Notes: generated by a model from the sequence alone, not told the origin. A stretch of DNA of 51,745 nucleotides from Hyphomonadaceae bacterium (GCA_947474455.1 CANJIL010000019.1:1-51745), one strand, 5' to 3'; positions 17,279 through 27,170 are shown, numbered from the stretch's first letter. Program-made: numbers and translations.

Positions 17279-19528
17279 TTATTCGTCAGTTACGGCGCCC
17301 AGCCCGGTCAAAACGAACAGGAACCGGATCGACTCGGACGGTCCGAGTGTTCGGTCGCGCGCGCCGGAGCGCTCATAGGCGATCTGGAAAAACGAGCATT
17401 CGTCGCGGTAGGCGATCCCCAGCGTCAGGCGGATATCCTGTTTCTGGGTCAGGTTCCGCGTTTGCGAGGCGACGGCCGACCAGCGATCATCGATCATGAA
17501 CTGGCCGCCCCACACCAGCCCCTCGTCTTCGAAGCCCGCGGCGGTTTCGGTCACCTTGAAATAACGTGCGGTGCCGCTCACGCGCCAGATGTTCGCCCGG
17601 GCGTCCACGTCCGTTCGCTTGACGTCGTAATTGTCGTCGAGCCGGAAGCGCGCGCCGATGTCGAACAGCGTGCCCAGATCCGCGCGGACGGAGGCGACAT
17701 AGTCGGATTCCTCGCCCGACAGGTTGCTGAGTTCGTTGAAGGCCGGATCGGCATCCTCGCGCCACCGCTTGCCGACCAGCGTCGATAGCTCGATGTCCTT
17801 GCCGACGCGCGCCGTTGCGCTCACGCCCACCGAAGCGCGCGCCCCGCCTTCCCAGAGGTCGTAGTTGGTGACGGCGTTGGGACGGAAGAGGTTGGTCTCG
17901 TCGGCCTCGAAGACGAGTGAGTCCTCATTTGGAATCTTGAAGCGGCCATAGTCGGGATCGCCCGGCACGGCGGCCGAGTTGAGCAGCTTGTTCGCATCTG
18001 CCGTGCCGTAGGCCACCATCGCGATTGGCTCGACGATGAGGTCCATGCTTTCGTTGCGGCTGATCAGCGGATAGCTGACCTGCGCGCCCGCCACGCCCAG
18101 CACGCGCGAGATATCCCGCTCGCCCGACCCGCTTCCATCATCGACGCGATAGACGTCGCCGCGGCCAAGGCCGAATGGTTCAACGACCATTCCGGGTCCG
18201 ACCACATACTGCGCCCGCCAGTCCGCCGTCGCGGTCGCGCGGGCTGTGTCGAGCGCGATCTGGCCGCCGGGCAGTGTCGTCTGCTGATCACGGAACAAGC
18301 CAATGGCGCTGAAATCCGTCGCCAGCTGGCCACCAGCGCCGAAGTCGAACACCTTTTCCACAAACAGCGACGGGACGACTTCAGGGATCTGTTCTTCGAT
18401 GTCGGACGCTCGCAGTCCCTGGAACAGGTACGTGCCGGTCTCGAAGTAGAAGTCCTGTTCCTGACCGGTGACGTAAACCTGCGTCAGCAGCTGGCGCGGC
18501 TGGCTGGCCACCAGGCCGCGCGGGTCATCCTCGCCGTCGATATCGTAGCGCTGGTCGTACAGGTCATCGGTCTGGCGCTCGATGCCGAAGCCCCAATTCC
18601 AGCCCTGACTGATGTTGAACTTGCCGTCCGCATAAAGGTGGCTGCGCCACGTGTCGTCGCCGAACTTGTCGCCGTCCGAATTAAAGTCCGGAGAGTGCGT
18701 GAAACTGCTTTCAGCCTGAATGAAGCCCGAGAAAAATCGCTTGCGCCAGTCGACCTTGATCAGCGGATTCACGTTGGACATGATCACGGGGCTGATTGTC
18801 AGATCCTCGGATGGCGAGATCACATAGTAATAGGGCTGCTCGTAGAACGCGCCGAGCCTGGACGACACGCCGAGATCGGGCGTCATGAAGCCCGAGCGGC
18901 GTTTCGAGTTCGGATCCGGATGGGCAAACCATGGCACATAGATCACCGGTACGCCGCCAACCTCCAGGACCGCGTCCTGGTAGCTGATCATTTGGTCTTC
19001 CTGATCCAGTGTCGCGCGGCGGGCCCTGAGAGCCCAGGTCGGGTTCTGCTTCGCGCAAATCGGGCAGTTTGTGTAGACTGCCTGCTCGAGCGCATTCCGC
19101 GTGCCGTCGGTGCGGATGGCTGAAGACGCGGTCATCAGCCCGTTGTTGAGCAGGCGCGCGGAAAAGCGCGTCGCGAAACCGTTGCGGAAATCCTCGTCCG
19201 CTTCGATCTCATCGGCGAACTGGACTTGCTCCGTGCCGTCGGAAATCTGTACATGACCCTGCGCCCGCATCGTTTCCGCGTTGCGGTCATAGATCACACG
19301 GTCGGCCAGCAGCACGCGGTCGCCGACGCGGATTTCAACATTCCCCGAAGCCGTGACGACCGAAGTGTTCCGGTCTTCCTCGACGTTGTCTGCCTGCAGG
19401 ATGAAGTCTTCTTCTGTGGATGAAGTCGGGGCGGGGGCCGGTACAGGAGTCTGCTGGGCATAGGCCGCGTTGCCCGCCGTGATGGCGACAGCGGCGACGG
19501 ACGCGAGGCAGGTAAGCCGCAACACCAT
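17279..19528 (-). CDS. lptD: LPS-assembly protein LptD
   Basis: LptD is the outer-membrane beta-barrel that inserts LPS into the outer leaflet. The 749-residue protein has a signal peptide ending AYA (24), an OstA/LptA-like beta-jellyroll (about 35-160, with DRVIYDRNAETMRAQGHVQI), and a long barrel domain with the family segment RRSGFMTPDLGVSSRLG. Two cysteine pairs usual in E. coli LptD are only partly present (TNCPICAKQNP near 145), so the disulphide scheme may differ. The ATG at 19528 is preferred because AGGGGAGAG lies just upstream; an earlier in-frame ATG would add 14 residues before the signal peptide. It is 172 bp after lptG. Confidence 0.95.
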   Translation of the reverse strand: MVLRLTCLASVAAVAITAGNAAYAQQTPVPAPAPTSSTEEDFILQADNVEEDRNTSVVTASGNVEIRVGDRVLLADRVIYDRNAETMRAQGHVQISDGTEQVQFADEIEADEDFRNGFATRFSARLLNNGLMTASSAIRTDGTRNALEQAVYTNCPICAKQNPTWALRARRATLDQEDQMISYQDAVLEVGGVPVIYVPWFAHPDPNSKRRSGFMTPDLGVSSRLGAFYEQPYYYVISPSEDLTISPVIMSNVNPLIKVDWRKRFFSGFIQAESSFTHSPDFNSDGDKFGDDTWRSHLYADGKFNISQGWNWGFGIERQTDDLYDQRYDIDGEDDPRGLVASQPRQLLTQVYVTGQEQDFYFETGTYLFQGLRASDIEEQIPEVVPSLFVEKVFDFGAGGQLATDFSAIGLFRDQQTTLPGGQIALDTARATATADWRAQYVVGPGMVVEPFGLGRGDVYRVDDGSGSGERDISRVLGVAGAQVSYPLISRNESMDLIVEPIAMVAYGTADANKLLNSAAVPGDPDYGRFKIPNEDSLVFEADETNLFRPNAVTNYDLWEGGARASVGVSATARVGKDIELSTLVGKRWREDADPAFNELSNLSGEESDYVASVRADLGTLFDIGARFRLDDNYDVKRTDVDARANIWRVSGTARYFKVTETAAGFEDEGLVWGGQFMIDDRWSAVASQTRNLTQKQDIRLTLGIAYRDECSFFQIAYERSGARDRTLGPSESIRFLFVLTGLGAVTDE

Positions 19529-19700
19529 CACTCTCCCCTCGCGAACTGATTGCGAGCGACTCCCAGCCAAAGACCGATACGCAATGGCCAGGAAGGCGTA
19601 AAGGCGGTCAGCGGCTTTCCCCGGATCCTGATGCAGTAGGGCGACAAAGCCGCAACAGATAGTGTTCTCAAGTCATTACAGTCAGGCAGGGACGCGGTCC

Positions 19701-20849
19701 TTAACCGTCCTCCGCATGCGCCAGAAGGGTCAGAACCGCGAACAGCGCGAACACCGGAGGACACCACGCCGCCACTTCAGGAGATGTCGCGCCGGACGCC
19801 GACATGCCGGCCGCCAGCCTTGTCACAAAAAACAGTACGAAGCCCGCCAGCGCGCCTGCGCCAATCAGTCTCGATAGACCGCCGGACCGGGCCAGCCGCA
19901 GGCACACCACGGCGCCGATCAGCGCCATGGCCAGCATGAACACTGGCGTTGCTAATAGCCCGTGATATTTGAGAACATAGGCGCTCACTTCCATGCCGGC
20001 AGCACGGCCCGTGTCGATGAACGATGGAAGCTCCCAGAACGGAATTGTCTTGGCCGAGGCAAAGCGGGTCAGCAGCGTATCGCTGCTGAGGTTGGTCGGC
20101 AGCGCGAGGTTGGGAACCCGCCGGACATCGCCGCGCAAGCGGTTTTCGACTACGTCTGTGAGCTGCCAGAAGCCCGGCGTCAGCTCCGCGCGCTTGGCGT
20201 CGATTCTGTGTGTGAACTCGCGGTCCGCGGGGCCGCCAGGCCCGGGGCGGAAATACCAGAAGGTCACATTCTCCAGCGCCTGGCCGCGTCCGACAACCTG
20301 ACGGCCATGGATGATCGCCTGACCGTTGGGATTCTCCTGGGTGACCGATTCGCCCTCACTAGCCGACGTCGCCTGCAGATCACCCTGGCTCAACCAGACG
20401 CCGTTTGTGACAGCCGGCGCGTTCCCGAGCAGGCGTTCGCGCTCAAGTTCAAAGTCTTCGTTTAATCGCGTGGCCAGCGGATCAAGCACCGCGACCATTA
20501 CTGCGCCAACGAGAATAGCCAGCACCATCACAGGGCCCAGGAACCGCCACGCCGAAACGCCCGCCGCCCTGACGGCGGGAATCTCGCTGCGCCTGCTGAG
20601 CTGGGCATACGTCAGGATCGACCCGACCAGCATCGCGAACGGCAGGGTCTCCAGCATCAGCCCGGGCGTCTTCTTCAACGTCAGCCCAAACGCCGTCTGG
20701 ATGGAGATTTCAGTCCGGCTGCCGACGGTGCGAACCTGCTCCACCACGTCGACCAGCAGAATGGCCAGCAGGATGATGCCCAGCGTCATCGTAAGCGAGA
20801 TGACGCACTGAATGAAGATATAGCGCTGAATGCGACCCGCGATGACCAT
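19701..20849 (-). CDS. lptG: LPS export permease LptG
   Basis: One of two inner-membrane permeases that work with ATPase LptB to pull LPS from the inner membrane. The 382-residue protein has transmembrane helices near the N-terminus (YIFIQCVISLTMTLGIILLA and two more by residue 130), a periplasmic beta-jellyroll in the middle, and three helices in the last 110 residues. It starts 2 bp after lptF. Assigned LptG rather than LptF because it is the second gene, as in the usual lptF-lptG order. Confidence 0.93.
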   Translation of the reverse strand: MVIAGRIQRYIFIQCVISLTMTLGIILLAILLVDVVEQVRTVGSRTEISIQTAFGLTLKKTPGLMLETLPFAMLVGSILTYAQLSRRSEIPAVRAAGVSAWRFLGPVMVLAILVGAVMVAVLDPLATRLNEDFELERERLLGNAPAVTNGVWLSQGDLQATSASEGESVTQENPNGQAIIHGRQVVGRGQALENVTFWYFRPGPGGPADREFTHRIDAKRAELTPGFWQLTDVVENRLRGDVRRVPNLALPTNLSSDTLLTRFASAKTIPFWELPSFIDTGRAAGMEVSAYVLKYHGLLATPVFMLAMALIGAVVCLRLARSGGLSRLIGAGALAGFVLFFVTRLAAGMSASGATSPEVAAWCPPVFALFAVLTLLAHAEDG

Positions 20850-20851
20850 AC

Positions 20852-22009
20852 TTACGTGGCCTTCGGACTGTTTAGCCTGCCTAGATCATCCAGGCTGTAT
20901 TTGACGCTCACGCGCCTGCGCTGCAGGATCGGCAGCACGAAATAGAAGAACGAGATCAGCGCCACGACGAAAATCGGCAAGATGTATTGCAGCGCGTTAA
21001 GCTCGGAATCATCGGCCGCCGACGCTGTCATCTGGAACGCCATCAGCCGCAGTAACACCGCTCCGGCGGAGGCCATTGCGATGCGCTTCGCATATCCTCG
21101 ACGGTTGAAGTCGCCTCCCAGCACAGCATAAATCGCCAGCATCGCCATAGCGATGTTCAGCAGCGGCGCCGCCATACGCGCATGCCCCTCCGCCTGGAAC
21201 GCCTCTGCATTTCGGGCGTCGTAGTAATTGTTCATGTCAGGGAAGAAAAGCTCCGGCAGGAAGCGGTCGGACTCTTCGAGGATCACGGCCTTCTGGTCGC
21301 TCACGAAGGCGCTCAGCTCCAGTGGCGATTGCTGGAAGGTCAGCGCTTCAAGCGCGCCATTGGCGCGGATCGTCTGGCGCTGTCCGTCGCGCAGGATCAG
21401 AGTCGGCTTGCCTTCGACTTCCGAGACAAAGGCGGCCTTGGCGATATAGGTCGCCTCGTTGGTTGGATCGCGACTGTCGTTAGCGACAAGGAATGTGATC
21501 TCCGCCCCCGTCACCTTTCCTGCAAAGGTCGTAAGGCCTCCGCCATGCGTCATGAACATGCCTTCGCGCACCAGCGACGAGGCGAGGTCGGTCGAGGCTT
21601 CCGAAACTGTTTGCCGCAGCTCCCGCGAGGCCGCCGGCTGCACCCACAGGTTGAGGCCCAGATGCACAATCGCCGCCAGTGTCGCCAGCCGCAGCACGGG
21701 GGAGGCCACCTGCCAGTTCGACATGCCCGACGCCTGCGACACGACGATCTCGTTGTCGCGGTGTGAGGCGTTCAGGGCGGCCGCCGTGGCGATAAACAGG
21801 GCGATCGGCATGAGGAGGGAAATGATCTGGGGCGTCGCCAGCATGGACACCCACAGGTACACCACGGTCGACTGGCGATTCTCGACAATCAGGCCAAGCC
21901 GATCCGAGGCAAGGCCTTGCGTCAGCAGAGCAATAAGCGCAAGACCGCCGACGATCGCCAACAGGGTTCTAAACACGTTCCGGAAGAGATAGCGCTGAAA
22001 CCCTGACAT
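20852..22009 (-). CDS. lptF: LPS export permease LptF
   Basis: Partner permease of LptG in the LPS export ABC transporter. The 385-residue protein starts MSGFQRYLFRNVFRTLLAIV, has paired N-terminal helices with the conserved LLTQGLASDRLGLIVENRQS loop, a periplasmic jellyroll, and three C-terminal helices. The ATG at 22009 is chosen over one 102 bp upstream because the family begins at this membrane segment and the added stretch is Arg-rich and unlike LptF. It diverges from pepA across a 123-bp spacer. Confidence 0.94.
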   Translation of the reverse strand: MSGFQRYLFRNVFRTLLAIVGGLALIALLTQGLASDRLGLIVENRQSTVVYLWVSMLATPQIISLLMPIALFIATAAALNASHRDNEIVVSQASGMSNWQVASPVLRLATLAAIVHLGLNLWVQPAASRELRQTVSEASTDLASSLVREGMFMTHGGGLTTFAGKVTGAEITFLVANDSRDPTNEATYIAKAAFVSEVEGKPTLILRDGQRQTIRANGALEALTFQQSPLELSAFVSDQKAVILEESDRFLPELFFPDMNNYYDARNAEAFQAEGHARMAAPLLNIAMAMLAIYAVLGGDFNRRGYAKRIAMASAGAVLLRLMAFQMTASAADDSELNALQYILPIFVVALISFFYFVLPILQRRRVSVKYSLDDLGRLNSPKAT

Positions 22010-22132
22010 ACGGAAACCCAAGGACGGCGCTTGGCGCCAGAGGCGTGGCCTCGCGGCCCTGCACAGTGCTATCGATGTCCGGGGCCTACGTCGATGACCA
22101 CGTGTAGACAATAGCCAGGGCTGAATATCCCC

Positions 22133-23608
22133 ATGCAGATCAAGTTTTTAGCGGAACCCTCGGGCGATGCGGTCGCCTACCTTGCTTATGAAGGCGAGAA
22201 AGCGGTGGAGTTCGCATCTGACCTCGACAGGCCGGCCGAAGCCGCCATCCGCCGCGCCATCGCGGCAGGGCCGTTCAAGGGTGCCGCTGGGCAGGTGATC
22301 GAGATCCTCGCGCCGGATTGGGGCGACGCTTCGCGGGTGCTGATCGCGGGCGTGGGCAAGAAGGCGTTGGTGAGCGATCTGGGCTGGCAGAAGGCCTCTG
22401 CAAGCCTTGTCAAGCGCCTGCTAACGAGTGGCGCAAAATCCCTCGCCATCGTCGGCGCGCCCGACCGGGGCGTCGCCGCCAACCTCGCCTTCGGCGCCCG
22501 CCTCGCCGCCTATCGCTTCGACCAGTACCGGCTGAACTTGAAGCCCGAAAAGAAGCCCACGCTCACCAGCGTTTCAGTCGTCACTGAAAGCGCCGCGGGC
22601 GCACGGGCCGACTACGCGCCGCTTGCGGCGAAAGCCGAAGGCGTCGAGTTCGCCCGCAACCTCGTCTCCGAACCGCCAAACGTTCTCCATCCCGAAAGCT
22701 ACGCCACCCGGATCGAGGAGCTGTCCGAACTGGGCCTAGAGATCGAAGTGCTCGACGTCGTGGCCATGACCAAGCTCGGTATGGGCTCGCTGCTCGGCGT
22801 TGGGCAGGGCTCCGTCCGCGGCTCCCGCCTCGTCGTCATGAAATGGATGGGCGGCAAAGACAAGAAAGCCGCCCCCGTAGCGCTCATCGGCAAGGGCGTC
22901 ACGTTCGACACCGGCGGAATCTCGTTGAAGCCCGGACCGGGAATGCAGGACATGAAAGGCGACATGGGCGGCTCCGCAGCCGTCGTCGGCGCCATGATGG
23001 CGATCGCCAAGCGCAAAGCCAAGGCCAACGTCGTCGGCCTCGTCGGCCTCGTCGAGAACATGCCCGACGGCAACGCCCAGCGTCCCGGCGACATTGTCCG
23101 CGCCGCCGCCGGCAAGACGATCGAAATCCAGAACACTGACGCCGAAGGCCGCCTCGTGCTCTGCGATGTGCTCTGGTACGCGCAGAAGAAGTTTAACCCG
23201 AAAGCGATGGTCGACCTTGCGACGCTTACCGGCGCGATCATCGTCTCGCTCGGCAACGAACACGCCGGCATATTCTCGAACAGCGATGATCTCGTTGCCA
23301 AGCTCACGGCCGCCGGCAAGGCCGAAGGCGAGCCGATCTGGCGTCTTCCGCTCGGCCCCGGCTACGACAAGCAGATCGACAGCGAAGTCGCCGACATGCG
23401 CAACATTGGCAATACCGGCAACGCAGGTTCGATCACAGCCGCGCAATTCCTTCAGCGATTTGTCGACGACGGCCGCGCCTGGGCGCACCTCGACATCGCC
23501 GGCACGGCCTGGAAGCCGGGCAACGACAATCCACTGGAGCCCACCTGGGCCACCGGCTGGGGCGTCCGCATCCTCGACCGCTTCATCGCGGACAACTACG
23601 AGGACTAG
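22133..23608 (+). CDS. pepA: Leucyl aminopeptidase (M17 family)
   Basis: A two-metal cytosolic exopeptidase that removes N-terminal residues; in some bacteria PepA also binds DNA. The 491-residue protein has the metal-binding motif KGVTFDTGGISLKPG with MQDMKGDMGGSAAV, the M17 signature NTDAEGRLVLCD, and a C-terminal WKPGNDNPLEPTWATGWGVR end typical of alphaproteobacteria. It is followed 3 bp later by holC; the pepA-holC pairing is widely conserved. Confidence 0.97.
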   Translation: MQIKFLAEPSGDAVAYLAYEGEKAVEFASDLDRPAEAAIRRAIAAGPFKGAAGQVIEILAPDWGDASRVLIAGVGKKALVSDLGWQKASASLVKRLLTSGAKSLAIVGAPDRGVAANLAFGARLAAYRFDQYRLNLKPEKKPTLTSVSVVTESAAGARADYAPLAAKAEGVEFARNLVSEPPNVLHPESYATRIEELSELGLEIEVLDVVAMTKLGMGSLLGVGQGSVRGSRLVVMKWMGGKDKKAAPVALIGKGVTFDTGGISLKPGPGMQDMKGDMGGSAAVVGAMMAIAKRKAKANVVGLVGLVENMPDGNAQRPGDIVRAAAGKTIEIQNTDAEGRLVLCDVLWYAQKKFNPKAMVDLATLTGAIIVSLGNEHAGIFSNSDDLVAKLTAAGKAEGEPIWRLPLGPGYDKQIDSEVADMRNIGNTGNAGSITAAQFLQRFVDDGRAWAHLDIAGTAWKPGNDNPLEPTWATGWGVRILDRFIADNYED

Positions 23609-23611
23609 GGT

Positions 23612-24091
23612 ATGGCGACCGCAGAGTGGTGGTTCTACCACATCGAGCATACGTCGCTCGACGCGGCCATCGCCCCGCTTATCGAAAAATGCCTCGACCG
23701 CAAATGGCGCGTCCTCGTTGTCGGTCATGAGGAAACGCTTGAGCGTCTGAACAAGACGCTCTGGACGTTTCGCGAGGACGCCTTCCTCCCACACGGTCGC
23801 GCCCGCACTGACGCCGCCTGGCACCCCGTGCTGCTTTCCAACGAAGCCGTCCCCGCCAACGACGCCAAGGTCGCCCTCCTGCTCGACGGCTCCGACGCCG
23901 CTCCCAGTGCCTTCGAACGCGTGATGGTGGTGTTCGACGGCGGCGATGAAACAGCCCGCTCCAAGGCCCGGCAGCAATACAAAGCTGCAACCGACGCCGG
24001 CGGCGCAGCCCGCTATTTCCAGCAGGAACGCGGCGGCGGCTGGGCGGAAAAGACGCCCGCACGCAAAGATCAACAAGACGAGACGAGCTAG
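23612..24091 (+). CDS. holC: DNA polymerase III chi subunit
   Basis: HolC links the clamp loader to SSB at the replication fork. The 159-residue protein begins ATAEWWFYHIEHTSLDAAIA and has the conserved core EDAFLPHGRA (about 55-65), NDAKVALLLDG and MVVFDGGDE. The C-terminal 35 residues are charged. It follows pepA directly. An IS110-family element begins within about 100 bp after its stop. Confidence 0.95.
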   Translation: MATAEWWFYHIEHTSLDAAIAPLIEKCLDRKWRVLVVGHEETLERLNKTLWTFREDAFLPHGRARTDAAWHPVLLSNEAVPANDAKVALLLDGSDAAPSAFERVMVVFDGGDETARSKARQQYKAATDAGGAARYFQQERGGGWAEKTPARKDQQDETS

Positions 24092-24199
24092 TTCCGTCAC
24101 AAATTCCAGGTTATCGCCCCTGTACCTGTTGCTTGCGGCTTTTGTTACCATGGCCGCGTCGAGCCAACCGGTCGAGAGCAGCCTTTCGCCCCCTGTGTC

Positions 24200-24330
24200 T
24201 TCGAACACCTGGGGGGGACGTGCGCCTCGGCAGGTTGGCCGAGTTGCACGTCCAGTGGGAAGTCGCGCCTGGACCGGTGGTCCTGAGCGCTCGTACAGGG
24301 AATGGCGAAGCAGCCCGGCGGCTCGATGTC
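24200..24330 (+). ncRNA. Candidate IS110 bridge RNA
   Basis: This non-coding left end folds well on the plus strand. A main hairpin pairs GGACGTGC (24216-24223) with GCACGTCC (24246-24253) and then CTCGGC (24226-24231) with GCCGAG (24238-24243). A second stem TCCAG/CTGGA (24251-24255 with 24269-24273) encloses a 13-base loop holding TGGGAAGTC, identical to the element's right end. A third, GGACC-GGT-GGTCC, lies at 24271-24283. Hairpins with a loop copying an element end are what a bridge RNA donor-binding loop predicts. Ends are approximate; the loop assignments are inference. Confidence 0.5.
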
Positions 24331-24348
24331 ACAAGCATGGAGGCGACA

Positions 24349-25464
24349 ATGAATGAGGAGCCGACGGTCTTTGTCGGCGTCGATTGGGCAAGCGTTGAGC
24401 ATCAGGTCTGTCTGATAGGCCCAGATGGACCGGTTCAGCGAGCCTTCGCCCACGACGCCGACAGTCTGGGCGCGATGATGGACTGGCTGGCGGCGAATGC
24501 TTCCAGACCGCAGGATGTCGCGGTGGCGATAGAGGTCCCCCATGGCCCTGTTGTCGAAGCGTTGATGGATCGCGGGTTCCAGGTCTATGCGATCAACCCC
24601 AAGCAACTCGATCGCTTCCGCGACCGGTTCTCGCCTGCTGGCGCCAAGGACGACCGACGTGACGCTCTGGTGCTTGCTTCCTCGCTGCGTACCGACCGTC
24701 ACTGCTTCCGGCTTCTGGAAGCGCTTGAGCCAGTGGTGGTGGAGTTGCGCGAGTGGTCGCGGATGGCAGACGAGCTCAAGGAAGAGCGCAACCGTCTGAC
24801 CAATCGCATTCGTCAGCAACTCTGGCGTTACTATCCGCAAGCTCTTGATCTTGGGGAAGATCCTGGAGCCGACTGGTTCCTGGATATCTGGGCTCTGGCT
24901 CCATCGCCGGCGGACGCGACCCGACTGACTGACAAGAAGCTTGCCCGCGTGCTCAGCGCCAATCGAATCCGTCGGATAAATGCGAGTGAGGTCCGTAGCA
25001 TACTCGGTCGCCCCGCGCTGACGGTCGCGGCTGGTACGGCGGAGGCCGCCAAGGCTCACATCGCGGCGATCCTGCGCTCTTTGCCTGGAGTTGGAAGGAT
25101 CGTCCTCGCCACGTTGCTCGCGGAAGCCCATCAAGCCATCCAGGCGCGAGATTATCACGCCATCCGCACTTTGACCGGGGTTGCGCCGGTTACCAAGAGG
25201 AGCGGAAAATCCTGCCGTGTGGAGATGCGGCAGGCCTGCTCGCACCGGTTGCGGACGGCGGTCTATCACTGGGCCCGGGTCGCAACCCAGCACGACGCCC
25301 GAAGCAAGGCCCGGTATGCCGCCCTGCGCGGCAGAGGTTGCTCTCACGGCCGCGCCCTTCGAGGCGTCGCTGACCGACTGCTCGCTGTCGCCTGCGCCAT
25401 GCTGCAGACCCGAACCAGCTACGACCCCCTCAAACCGAGCCAGCAGATGACAAAAGCCGCTTGA
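24349..25464 (+). CDS. IS110-family transposase (DEDD recombinase)
   Basis: The 371-residue protein has the RuvC-like DEDD domain (VFVGVDWASVEH with Asp12; VAIEVPHGP; AKDDRRDALVLA near 103) and the C-terminal Tnp_20 domain (LRSLPGVGRIVLATLLAE, TLTGVAPVTKRSGKS with the conserved serine, and a final AMLQTRTSYDP). These proteins use a bridge RNA to recombine element and target. The ATG at 24349 is preferred over 24337 because GGAGG lies five bases upstream of it. The reading frame is complete. Confidence 0.93.
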   Translation: MNEEPTVFVGVDWASVEHQVCLIGPDGPVQRAFAHDADSLGAMMDWLAANASRPQDVAVAIEVPHGPVVEALMDRGFQVYAINPKQLDRFRDRFSPAGAKDDRRDALVLASSLRTDRHCFRLLEALEPVVVELREWSRMADELKEERNRLTNRIRQQLWRYYPQALDLGEDPGADWFLDIWALAPSPADATRLTDKKLARVLSANRIRRINASEVRSILGRPALTVAAGTAEAAKAHIAAILRSLPGVGRIVLATLLAEAHQAIQARDYHAIRTLTGVAPVTKRSGKSCRVEMRQACSHRLRTAVYHWARVATQHDARSKARYAALRGRGCSHGRALRGVADRLLAVACAMLQTRTSYDPLKPSQQMTKAA

Positions 25465-25514
25465 TCACTGGTGGGAAGTCCCCCCCCCCTTTGACGGCTA
25501 CGGGGGCATGGACG

Positions 25515-27011
25515 CGTCAACTTAGGGTTCTGCAAGGGCTGACTGCGCTCGCCGGATCGTCGCTGGCGCCTCACGGTTGTGGGCGGGCCATAGCCAAATC
25601 TGGCCGCTGGCTGCGCCTCGAAAGCCCGAACTTCATCGTCTATTCGTCGATCTCTCAGCACAGAAGCCCCAAGGAAGTCGAGGCGCTCGAGCGATTTCAC
25701 GCGCTGTTGCTGCGGTTGGCGCCGCGGGGATCGCGGCAAGCCGCCGGGGCCGCAGTCTATATCGCCGGCGGAAGCAAGGATTTCGAACAGATCGCGCCTG
25801 CGGCCAGTCCCGGTATTGCCGGCTTCTATTCTGCCGGGCTGGAAGAAATTCGCGCGGTCGCCGATGTGACCGAAGCCAACGAACGCCAACGCAACATAGA
25901 CCGTAACGTCCGCGCAATGGACGCCCGCGTAGTGCTCTTCCACGAATACGCACACCACTGCACGCGCGCCAACATGCGTGTCGTCTATCCTCCCTGGCGA
26001 CAGGAAGGGATCGCCGAGTTTCTCTCGACTGTCGTGTTCACCGACCAAGGCCACACCCTCGGTCAGTTTACGCTCAACCGGGCGCCGTGGCTGACGATGG
26101 GCGGCTGGATGCGGATCGAGGATTTCCTCGGCAAAGACCTGCACAATGTCCGGTGACGAGAAGGCCCAGTACTATGCCCAATCGTGGCTGGCGACGCACC
26201 TCCTGTGCACCCGACCCGATCGTGCGGTGGGTTTCGACCGATACTGCAAGGCGCTGCGGGTTGGCGGGGATCCGTTGGGCTGTTTCAAGGGCGGGTTCGG
26301 GATCTCACCCGCTGCATGCGACACCGAGCCGAATGACTACAAGCACAAGTCGATAGCGATCTGGAAGATCGCAGGACGCGCCGCTGGACATCTCCGCTTC
26401 GATCGTTGTCTCATCGTTGGATAAGGCGGCAAACCAGATACTGATGCCATTGGCGCATCTGCGCTCTTTGCTATCGGCGGAGGAGGCTAGGCAGATCCGT
26501 CGATCTGATCCGCGCGGAGGCCGCCAAATTCCCGGGCAACATATTCGCAACGCGCGCCAATGCCTGGGCCGACGTGTGGTTTGGTGATCTCGAAGTGGCG
26601 CGGAAAAATCTCGGCACGCTGTTGCGTATGGACCCGAACATGCGAGACACACTCCATTTAAGCGGACTGTGCGACTTGCGCGCGGGCTATGCGGCCGATG
26701 ATGACGCCCTAACCGAGAAAACGAAAAGTCAGTTCGCCGAAGCTCACGAAATGACGCCTCATATGCTCGATGCGCTGGTGATGGCTTACAACCAGACGCC
26801 GCAGATCGACTATTTCGCGATCATGGCGGCCCAGGCGCTGATGCAGCCCGAAAGGTTCAAAGAGGCGGCCTACGTGCTGAAGCCTCTGGTCGGTCAACTG
26901 CATTCCGGCGACCGTGCCGAGCTCGCGGCGCAACTACTGGCTGGGGCGGAAATCGAAACGGCTTCGGGGTTCACATTCTTTGGATCGGCCCGCTCGTGGG
27001 ATGACACTTGA
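25515..27011 (+). pseudogene. DUF1570-like zinc-peptidase/TPR gene, broken by at least three frameshifts
   Basis: The intact gene would encode an exported protein with a DUF1570-type metallopeptidase-like domain and tetratricopeptide-like repeats. Part 1 (to 26156) reads WLRLESPNFIVYSSISQHRS and the gluzincin motif HEYAHH. The homology then moves to another frame (YYAQSWLATHLLCTRPDRAV, to about 26370), then a third (PLDISASIVVSSLDKAANQ, about 26380-26490), then back to the first (VDLIRAEAAKFPGNIFATRA, 26499 to the stop at 27011). Each switch needs a small indel. The 5' end lacks a convincing start and signal peptide and abuts the IS110 right end. It is almost certainly non-functional unless the indels are assembly errors. 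Confidence 0.8.
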
Positions 27012-27170
27012 TCCGCGCTTGCCGCCGCACTCCCGAGAATGATTTCGGTCGGTGGGAGCGAGTTTGGTGATGCGGAATGCCATGGGCCCCTGCCAGGACT
27101 GACCATGTATCGTGGACGTTCTCGCAAACGGCGCAATTCTGCAACCTGGTCGACAATTCGGGGTGCGGAC

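Larger units (their letters stand above)
24092..25490 (+). mobile_element. IS110-family insertion element, apparently intact
   Basis: The element consists of a structured non-coding left end of up to about 250 bp, a DEDD transposase gene, and a short right end of about 25 bp after the stop codon. That long-left, short-right layout is the one described for IS110-group elements that make a bridge RNA from the left end. IS110 elements have no reliable terminal inverted repeats, so the exact edges are not known; the left edge may lie inside 24092-24200. The ten bases GTGGGAAGTC occur in the left end (24255-24264) and again at the right end (25471-25480). Confidence 0.75.

Noticed and set aside
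22736-24208. Long minus-strand open frame opposite pepA-holC
   Set aside because: Antisense shadow of two strongly recognised genes.
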